A stretch of DNA of 11,786 bases, taken from NCBI GenBank assembly GCA_902491135.1, contig CABUGR010000013.1:1-11786 (forward strand). Reading direction: 5' to 3'. The notes beneath the pieces were generated by a model. It did not search any database, was not told where the DNA came from, and worked only from the letters and a program-made list of their open reading frames with translations. A program made the position numbers and the translations under genes. Below are positions 7,465 to 11,786 of the stretch, piece by piece (position 1 is the first letter of the stretch; each line of letters starts with the position of its first letter). Source of the stretch: an uncultured Collinsella sp. (lineage in GTDB: Bacteria; Actinomycetota; Coriobacteriia; Coriobacteriales; Coriobacteriaceae).

Positions 7465-9705
7465 GTGGCAAAGAAGAAGACGAAGAACCAGCCAAAGAAA
7501 AAGCAGGTCAACGCCGAGAACGTCATCGGCCTGCACTCCGAGGTCACCGACCAGCCGATCACGCAGACGCTCGAGGTCAACTACATGCCCTACGCCATGA
7601 GCGTCAACGTCTCGCGTGCGTTCCCCGAGATCGACGGCTTTAAGCCCTCGCACCGCAAGCTGCTCTACACCATGTACAAGATGGGTCTGCTCAAGGGCGA
7701 GCGCCAGAAGAGCGCCAACATCGTGGGCCAGACCATGAAGCTCAATCCGCACGGCGATGCCGCGATCTACGAGACGATGGTGCGCCTGGCAACCGGCAAC
7801 GAGGCGTTGCTCGCACCGTTCGTTGAGTCGAAGGGCAACTTTGGCAAGTACTATTCGGGCGACCTGAGCTACGCCGCCTCGCGTTATACCGAAGCCAAGC
7901 TCTCCCCCATCAGCGCCGAGATCTTCAAGGACATCGACAAGGACCCGGTCGACTTCGTCGACAGCTACGACGGTGCCATGAAGGAGCCGCGCCTGCTGCC
8001 CACCACGTTCCCCAACATCCTTGTCTCGGCCAACAAGGGCATCGGCGTCGCCATGGCGTCCGACATCTGCGGCTTCAACCTCAACGAGGTCTGCACCGCC
8101 ACGATGCACTACCTGCAGGATCCCGATTGCGACCTGCTCGAGTACATGCCCATGCCCGACTTCTCGACCGGCGGCGAGATCATCTACCGCCGCGAGGAGA
8201 TGGAAAAGATTATTGAGACCGGCCTGGGCAGCTTCCAGATTCGCTCCCGCTGGCGTTGGATTCCCGAAGAGCGCATCATCGAGGTCTACGAGATCCCCTA
8301 CACCACCAAGACCGATGTCATCATCGAGCGCATCGTCAAGCTCTCCAAAGAGGGCAAGGTCAAGGAGATCGCTGACATCCGCGACGAAACCGACCTCTCG
8401 GGCTTGCGCATCGCCATCGACCTTAAGCGCGGCGTCGACCCCGACAAGCTCATGGCCAAGCTCTATCGCTCGACCACGCTGCAGGATTCGTTCTCGTGCA
8501 ACTTCAACGTGTTGGTCGATGGTTACCCTCGCGTTATGGGCGTGCGTCAGATCCTGCACGAGTGGGTCAAGTGGCGTATTGAGTCCACGCGTCGCCGCAT
8601 TAACTTTGACCTGGGAAAAAAGTCCGAGCGCCTGCACCTGTTGCACGGCCTCGAGGCGATCCTGCTCGACATCGACAAGGCCATCGCCATCATCCGTGGC
8701 ACCAAGCTCGAGGCCGAGGTCGTGCCCAACCTTATGCGCGGCTTCGACATCGACGAGACCCAGGCCGAGTTTGTTGCCGAGCTCAAGCTCCGCAACATCA
8801 ACGAGGAGTACATCCTCAACCGCACCAAGGACATCGCTAAGCTTGAGGGCGAGATTGCCGAGCTTGAGGAGATCCTCTCCAGCGAGGAGAACATCAAGAA
8901 GGTCATCAGCGACGAGCTGGCCGCGGTCAACAAGAAGTATGTGATGCCGCGCCGCACGGGCAGGATCGAGCCCCATGAGGTTATCGAAGTAAGCTTGGAG
9001 CCCGAGGTCGAGGAGTACCCGGTCACCATCATGCTCTCGCGCGATGGCTACCTTAAGAAGATGACGGACCGCGTACTCAAAAAGGCGACCACGCTCAAGT
9101 ACAAGGACGGCGACAAACCCTTTATCGAGTTCCCGTCCTCCAACACGCACGAGCTGCTCGTGTTTACCAACAAGAGCCAGGTGTACAAGTGCAAGGTTGC
9201 GGCATTTGAGGACACCAAGTCGGCCCAGCTGGGCTCGTACCTGCCGACCGATCTTGAGATGGAACCCGACGAGAGTGTCATCTGGGTCATCGACCCCGAG
9301 GACTACAAGGCCGACGTGTTGTTCGTCTTTGAGAACGGCCGCGCGGTGCGCGTCGCGCTTTCTGGATACGTCACCAAGACCAACCGCAAACGCCTCAAGA
9401 ACGCCATCTACGGCGGCAGCAAGCTGCTGTATGCCCAGGTGCTCAAGGAAGACCGCGACATCGCACTGGTCTCGAGCGACTATCGTTTGATGAACTTCAA
9501 CACGTCGTTGCTCAAGACCAAGACGACTACCAACACGCAGGGCGTCCAGGCCTTTACCGCCAAGAAGGGCCGCTCGGTCACCACCGTCGGCACAACCGAA
9601 GAGATCCTTGGCGCCGGCGTCTCGGCCGAGAAGTTCACCGCGCAGAGTCTCCCCTCCGCCGGTGCCCTCATGAAAGAAAACGACATGCCGAGTTTGTTTG
9701 ATTAG
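7465..9705 (+). CDS. parC: DNA topoisomerase IV-like subunit A (ParC/GyrA family, divergent)
   Basis: This is the DNA breakage-reunion subunit, 746 residues from a GTG start. A Lys-rich 18-residue extension precedes the winged-helix domain (RAFPEIDGFKPSHRKLLY). The catalytic tyrosine is Y141 in AASRYTEAKL, next to R140. The quinolone-pocket segment is LNPHGDAAIYE (93-103), with Ala99 where E. coli GyrA has Ser83 and Glu103 where it has Asp87. FPNILVSANKGIGVAMAS and the EIPY strand are diagnostic. A coiled-coil tower spans about 452-495. The C-terminal beta-pinwheel (~519-710) is short, about four blades, and I see no GyrA-box (QRRGGKG), which argues against negative supercoiling and for a topo IV role. 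It probably forms a heterotetramer with the upstream ParE-like subunit, with which it is co-transcribed. The gene is followed by a strong terminator at 9739-9781. Confidence 0.88.
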   Translation: MAKKKTKNQPKKKQVNAENVIGLHSEVTDQPITQTLEVNYMPYAMSVNVSRAFPEIDGFKPSHRKLLYTMYKMGLLKGERQKSANIVGQTMKLNPHGDAAIYETMVRLATGNEALLAPFVESKGNFGKYYSGDLSYAASRYTEAKLSPISAEIFKDIDKDPVDFVDSYDGAMKEPRLLPTTFPNILVSANKGIGVAMASDICGFNLNEVCTATMHYLQDPDCDLLEYMPMPDFSTGGEIIYRREEMEKIIETGLGSFQIRSRWRWIPEERIIEVYEIPYTTKTDVIIERIVKLSKEGKVKEIADIRDETDLSGLRIAIDLKRGVDPDKLMAKLYRSTTLQDSFSCNFNVLVDGYPRVMGVRQILHEWVKWRIESTRRRINFDLGKKSERLHLLHGLEAILLDIDKAIAIIRGTKLEAEVVPNLMRGFDIDETQAEFVAELKLRNINEEYILNRTKDIAKLEGEIAELEEILSSEENIKKVISDELAAVNKKYVMPRRTGRIEPHEVIEVSLEPEVEEYPVTIMLSRDGYLKKMTDRVLKKATTLKYKDGDKPFIEFPSSNTHELLVFTNKSQVYKCKVAAFEDTKSAQLGSYLPTDLEMEPDESVIWVIDPEDYKADVLFVFENGRAVRVALSGYVTKTNRKRLKNAIYGGSKLLYAQVLKEDRDIALVSSDYRLMNFNTSLLKTKTTTNTQGVQAFTAKKGRSVTTVGTTEEILGAGVSAEKFTAQSLPSAGALMKENDMPSLFD

Positions 9706-9738
9706 GACGACGGCAGAACCGCCATAGTTTTACAAAGC

Positions 9739-9781
9739 AGCGGGGCCCGGAGCGCAGCAATATCGCGCCCCGGGCCCCGCT
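9739..9781 (+). terminator. GC-rich hairpin terminator of the topoisomerase operon
   Basis: Two 17-nt arms (9739-9755 and 9765-9781) pair with one mismatch around a 9-nt loop. The arms are almost entirely G and C. It begins 33 bp after the parC stop. The following plus-strand sequence has only scattered T (TCGTTG), so it is an atypical intrinsic terminator resting on stem strength. Confidence 0.7.
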
Positions 9782-9843
9782 CGTTGCGGAGGTCATCCTC
9801 GGAAATGTCGACGATACGGGGGCTTCCCGCACCGTCCTAAGCC

Positions 9844-9900
9844 GTTAGCAAAACTCGCAAAAGTTAGCAAAAGTTGCAAAAATTAGCAAAACTTGCAAAG
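9844..9900. repeat. Three tandem 19-bp repeats with phased A-tracts
   Basis: The units at 9844-9862, 9863-9881 and 9882-9900 share the pattern RTTAGCAAAANTNGCAAAR. Each contains two NGCAAAR half-units, so six half-units occur at alternating 9- and 10-bp steps. The last repeat runs into AAAGGAG (9897-9903), a ribosome binding site 5 nt before the ATG at 9909. The array occupies the promoter/leader position of the ATPase remnant, which suggests an operator array, a bent promoter element or an mRNA leader element. Confidence 0.8.
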
Positions 9901-9908
9901 GAGCCACC

Positions 9909-10376
9909 ATGGAGTACAGCAAATGGCTCCGCCATGCCAGGCATGCTCGAAGATATTATCGAGCGAACCAAAGAAGCGGCAGATAGCTACCTTTCACAGT
10001 CTCACGCGCGCATGAACGGCGTTCAAATTGGTCCAGTGGGCATCGATTGGACATATGTTCAAGAAGCCCAGGGCAACTGGCGCACGTGCATGAATGGCAT
10101 CTTCAGGCAACTCGAGAAGCATGGCATCGGGCTTCTCTCGAAACGACCTATCGAGAGCTTTCCGATAAAGACATTGAGTTTTTGCTCGCGATGCTGCCCG
10201 ATTCTGGCCCCAGCAGGATCTCGGAGATAGCCAAACGCATGGGCGTCGCCAGCAACTACGCAAGCCAATACAAACGCCGCCTCCTCGAGGACGGCGTTAT
10301 CGGGGAACGTGGGCGTGGCCTCGTCGGCTTCGACATCCCCGCGTTCAGAGAATTCTTGAACGAGAAGGCGTTTTAG
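9909..10376 (+). pseudogene. Decayed AAA+ ATPase with C-terminal winged helix
   Basis: Three pieces of one ATPase-type gene remain. An ATG with a good ribosome site (AAAGGAG at 9897-9903) starts a stub reading MEYSKWL that stops within about 25 codons. A second piece in another frame (from the ATG at 9934 to about 10135) reads GMLEDIIERTKEAADSYL and on to GIFRQLEKHGIGLL, like the stretch after Walker A in bacterial/archaeal-type AAA ATPases. A third piece, back in the first frame (about 10137-10376), reads TYRELSDKDIEFLLAML and then a winged-helix segment (SRISEIAKRMGVASNYASQY) ending near REFLNEKAF. The P-loop and the Walker B/sensor region are both absent, consistent with two internal deletions. 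The protein cannot be a working ATPase. Family assignment is from memory of related sequences. Confidence 0.7.
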
Positions 10377-10406
10377 CACACCGGAATTGTCCGCGGGAGC
10401 ATCGTT

Positions 10407-10471
10407 GCATGGCAATCAGCATTCCTCCTGGTAAGGGCAGCAAGCATTTCCGCTAGTGCTGATTGCCATGC
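10407..10471. repeat. Perfect 15-bp inverted repeat between ATPase remnant and flavoprotein gene
   Basis: GCATGGCAATCAGCA (10407-10421) and TGCTGATTGCCATGC (10457-10471) are perfect inverted repeats around a 35-nt spacer, with G-T pairs extending both ends. It lies 13 bp downstream of the flavoprotein stop codon on the minus strand and 30 bp past the remnant on the plus strand. No U-tract follows on either strand. It could be a non-canonical terminator, a 3' mRNA structure, or the ends of a very small insertion. Confidence 0.7.
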
Positions 10472-10484
10472 GCCCCTCTTGTCC

Positions 10485-11015
10485 TTAGGCGAGCTTGCGG
10501 GCGAGCTCTCGCACCCCTTCCAACTTGGGCGACGATGCCATGCTGTCGCGCTCGGTCATGCCGCTGATGGTGACAATGCCCTGGTCCTCCCACTTGCAGT
10601 ACGCGCATGTGGCCCTGTACATAGCAATCGCCGCATCATAGACGCCCTCGCTGTGGCTATCGAGCAAAAGGGCCGTCTTGGTGAACGGGAAGCCTGTAGC
10701 ACCGAAGGCGTACAGGCGGTCGATGGCGGCCTTCTCCTGCGCAGTGATATCAAACCAGTAGATAGGCGAAGCGAAGACAACCATATCGGCGCCTTTCAGC
10801 GACTCGATCACGTCGACCATGTCATCCTTCTGCACGCAAGTGCCCTCGTGGGCGAAGCAATACTGACACCCCAGGCAACCACCGATTTTCTTGCTGGCAA
10901 CACGGACGACCTCGACCGTATTGCCGCCCTCACGCGCGGTCTCGGCAAACGCCTCGACCATGGTGTCGGTATTGGCGCCCCTGCGCGGGCTACCACTCAA
11001 TACAACGATATTCAT
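10485..11015 (-). CDS. Flavodoxin-fold NAD(P)H-dependent FMN reductase / iron-sulfur flavoprotein-like
   Basis: This encodes 176 residues from an ATG preceded by GGGAG with 6-nt spacing. The N-terminus MNIVVLSGSPRRGANTD is the FMN phosphate-binding loop of the NADPH-dependent FMN reductase/WrbA superfamily. VFASPIYWFDITAQEKAAIDR is the typical second flavin-contacting segment. Four cysteines occur as C47-x2-C50-x2-C53-x6-C60, matching the compact CX2CX2CX4-7C motif of archaeal-type iron-sulfur flavoproteins (Isf), so a [4Fe-4S] cluster is possible. The same spacing also appears in family members annotated only as flavodoxin-like, so the cluster is not proven. A second cysteine pair (CAYC) lies near the C-terminus. 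The protein is cytoplasmic; the likely role is two-electron transfer to quinones, nitro- or azo-aromatics or oxygen species. The physiological substrate is unknown. It may be read from its own promoter or from the palindrome-flanked promoter near 11400. Confidence 0.85.
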   Translation of the reverse strand: MNIVVLSGSPRRGANTDTMVEAFAETAREGGNTVEVVRVASKKIGGCLGCQYCFAHEGTCVQKDDMVDVIESLKGADMVVFASPIYWFDITAQEKAAIDRLYAFGATGFPFTKTALLLDSHSEGVYDAAIAMYRATCAYCKWEDQGIVTISGMTERDSMASSPKLEGVRELARKLA

Positions 11016-11059
11016 AGAAATCTCCCTCCCTCATGCCGCAGGCGCGCGGCACACATTTT

Positions 11060-11089
11060 GTTGTAACCAAAACGGATGGAGCTATTCAG
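11060..11089 (-). promoter_or_regulatory. Tentative promoter of the flavoprotein gene
   Basis: On the minus strand a -10-like TACAAC (11060-11065) lies 18 bp after a weak -35 CTGAAT (11084-11089), about 45 bp before the start. A small inverted repeat TTTTG / CAAAA (11056-11060 and 11068-11072) overlaps the -10 and could be an operator. The hexamers are poor matches, so this is only a candidate. Confidence 0.3.
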
Positions 11090-11161
11090 TCGTCTGCAGG
11101 CCACATCTCTTGTTCGTGTTCTCTAGACAAGGCGCAAACGGTGCTGCACCCCCCTGTCGCG

Positions 11162-11356
11162 CTATATCCCTACGCAGTGTTCAGAACCCCTGCTCACCGA
11201 GCAGCACCGCGCGAGGTCCAGCACGAGTACGCCTTCCCGGGTACAGGTCTCATGCCCTATGCGGGAGATGAGGACCTTCGGGAACACGTCCCCGATGAGC
11301 AGAAGCGACGCGAGCTCCCCCTCAAGCATCAAGTTGATGCTCATATCGCCTCTCAC
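11162..11356 (-). CDS. Small ORF of unknown function behind an operator-controlled promoter
   Basis: This frame would give 64 residues from a GTG at 11356 (AAGGAG at 11364-11369, 7-nt spacing) or 60 from an ATG at 11344. The first ~30 residues (MSINLMLEGELASLLLIGD from the ATG) have coding-like GC-rich third positions and a short hydrophobic stretch. The rest, with four Cys and SVSRGSE near the end, looks less like an evolved protein. It may be a small protein or the 5' stub of a larger gene cut by deletion. An ATG at 11358 in another frame is followed at once by TGA, forming a start-stop codon pair over the GTG. I recognise no family. What favours a real gene is the promoter, the two palindromes and the well-placed ribosome site upstream. 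Confidence 0.35.
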   Translation of the reverse strand: MRGDMSINLMLEGELASLLLIGDVFPKVLISRIGHETCTREGVLVLDLARCCSVSRGSEHCVGI

Positions 11357-11365
11357 ATACGCTCT

Positions 11366-11416
11366 CCTTCCCGGTTTCGAAACTCGAATTGATTTAAAGT
11401 TTCGAAACCGGGAAGG
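11366..11416. repeat. 19-bp inverted repeat containing two copies of palindrome GTTTCGAAAC
   Basis: The arms at 11366-11384 and 11398-11416 are perfectly complementary over 19 bp with a 13-nt spacer. Each arm itself contains the 10-bp palindrome GTTTCGAAAC (11374-11383 and 11399-11408), centre to centre 25 bp. Two self-palindromes are the usual form of paired dimeric-repressor operators. The inverted repeat would also make a stable RNA hairpin, with its minus-strand 3' arm running into the AAGGAG ribosome site. Confidence 0.8.
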
Positions 11417-11419
11417 CAA
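11392..11419 (-). promoter_or_regulatory. Promoter flanked by twin operators, reading leftward
   Basis: On the minus strand TTGCCT (11414-11419) and TTAAAT (11392-11397) form a -35/-10 pair with 16-bp spacing, each matching 4 of 6 consensus bases. One copy of GTTTCGAAAC lies inside the spacer and the other about 8 bp after the -10, near the expected transcription start. This is a classic repressible arrangement. The promoter would serve the small ORF and possibly the flavoprotein gene beyond it. Confidence 0.5.
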
Positions 11420-11472
11420 TATACAAAAGGATGTGTCGAGGAACGAATCCCAGCCACGTCATGTCGGCAGCG

Positions 11473-11501
11473 ATGAAGGGCGCATCCGCGCGTGCTACAA
11501 T
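11473..11501 (+). promoter_or_regulatory. Promoter of the yjdF transcript
   Basis: TACAAT (11496-11501) is a 5-of-6 match to the -10 consensus, and a weak -35 ATGAAG (11473-11478) lies 17 bp upstream. The predicted start near 11508 leaves a leader of about 120 nt before yjdF, a length suited to a riboswitch. Confidence 0.55.
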
Positions 11502-11507
11502 GCGGGC

Positions 11508-11628
11508 ATCAGAGATGAAAACACAGTCCCCGTCGGGTAGTCGTGGGCGTGCGGGAGTCCGCATCAGTAACCTGCCTCCTTGGTTGTCCCTTCTCTGCAT
11601 GGTCATCTACATAAAGGAGGAACCAGCC
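11508..11628 (+). promoter_or_regulatory. yjdF (azaaromatic-responsive) riboswitch candidate
   Basis: The structured leader lies directly before a yjdF gene. Visible pairings: CCC/GGG closing CGTC (11528-11537); TGCGG/CCGCA closing GAGT (11550-11563); and GGGTAG (11535-11540) with CTGCCT (11572-11577), which encloses the previous hairpin. CCTCCTT (11575-11581) is also perfectly complementary to AAGGAGG in the ribosome site (11614-11620). The aptamer helix and the anti-ribosome-site helix overlap at 11575-11577, so they compete, suggesting translational control. Known biology: the yjdF motif RNA lies upstream of yjdF and binds diverse azaaromatic compounds. The assignment rests on gene context, size and fold, plus an unverified recollection that the segment near 11555-11579 resembles the motif's conserved core. 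Confidence 0.6.
11613..11620 (+). promoter_or_regulatory. Ribosome binding site of yjdF, likely the switch target
   Basis: AAAGGAGG, 8 nt before the ATG at 11629, is a near-perfect Shine-Dalgarno site. Seven of its bases are complementary to CCTCCTT at 11575-11581 in the same leader. Confidence 0.75.
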
Positions 11629-11786
11629 ATGCAGATCAGCGTGTCGTCCACCCTGACCGTATATCACGACGGCCAATTCTGGGTCGGGCTGGCGGAGCAC
11701 GTCGAGGACGGAAGGTACGGCGCCGCCCGCATCGTTTTCGGCGCGGAGCCGTCCGATGAGGAGATCCTGCGATTCGTTGTCGGCAA
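11629..11786 (+). CDS. yjdF: YjdF family protein (DUF2992), 3'-truncated by the window edge
   Basis: The first 52 residues are present. LTVYHDGQFWVGLAEHVEDG followed by AARIVFGAEPSDEEILRFV is the characteristic start of the YjdF/DUF2992 family: short cytoplasmic proteins of unknown biochemical role, best known for being controlled by the yjdF riboswitch. The ATG is fixed by AAAGGAGG 8 nt upstream. The N-terminus is extended by about six residues (QISVSS) before the conserved LTVYHDGQFW. The reading frame remains open at the right edge. The gene is probably induced by a heteroaromatic ligand through its leader, which fits a role in coping with such compounds; that role is inference. Confidence 0.85.
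   Translation, partial: MQISVSSTLTVYHDGQFWVGLAEHVEDGRYGAARIVFGAEPSDEEILRFVVG

Noticed and set aside
8021..8944. 307-codon plus-strand frame inside parC
   Set aside because: A Ser/Arg/Thr/Pro-rich out-of-frame reading of the conserved parC sequence.
6664..9150. 828-codon open frame on the minus strand across the parE and parC genes
   Set aside because: It runs antisense to two well-supported genes and spans their junction. Its Leu/Val/Asp-rich composition is what the reverse of GC-biased codons gives; no motif or ribosome site.
9844..9900. CRISPR array
   Set aside because: Units are 19 bp and directly abutting with no spacers; this is a tandem repeat.
11033..11392. 119-codon plus-strand frame before yjdF
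   Set aside because: It has no ribosome site, contains no motif, and is antisense to the better-supported small ORF and to the operator region.

Overview
The base composition (GC-rich, with strongly GC-biased third codon positions), a GyrB/ParE plus GyrA/ParC pair of a divergent subtype, a sortase-type surface protein and short DUF5067-like lipoproteins together suggest a Gram-positive, high-GC gut actinobacterium of the class Coriobacteriia, most like Collinsella. This is judged from protein character alone; no database was searched.

Layout. (1) Positions 1-3830 (+) hold the 3' part of a very large secreted, cell-wall-anchored protein ending in a Gly/Ser linker, an LAGTG sorting motif, a hydrophobic segment and an Arg pair. 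(2) A convergent lipoprotein gene with an LAGC lipobox lies at 3940-4956 (-), and the two genes share a hairpin terminator at 3881-3912. (3) A 465-bp divergent intergenic region (4957-5421) carries an 11-bp inverted repeat and a near-perfect Gram-positive LexA (SOS) box. (4) A two-gene type IIA topoisomerase operon, parE-like (5422-7419) and parC-like (7465-9705), is followed by a strong GC-rich terminator. (5) From about 9780 the character changes to an accessory region. It holds three tandem 19-bp A-tract repeats, the decayed remnant of an AAA+ ATPase with a C-terminal winged helix (two internal deletions), a 15-bp inverted repeat, a flavodoxin-fold (iron-sulfur flavoprotein-like) reductase gene (-), a tiny ORF (-) behind a promoter bracketed by two identical palindromes, and finally the start of a yjdF (DUF2992) gene (+). 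The yjdF leader looks like a yjdF/azaaromatic riboswitch whose anti-Shine-Dalgarno strand overlaps an aptamer helix.

How the genes may work together. ParE and ParC should form a topo IV-like A2B2 decatenase. The LexA box suggests that the pair is tied to DNA damage, as reported for Bacillus subtilis parEC. The right-hand end looks like a small chemical-stress module: a ligand-sensing leader before yjdF, and on the opposite strand an operator-controlled promoter that could read into the flavoprotein gene. That module-level reading is inference.

The most interesting items are the yjdF leader with its switch-like alternative pairing, the twin-palindrome promoter, the LexA box before the topo IV operon, and the phased repeat before the dead ATPase.
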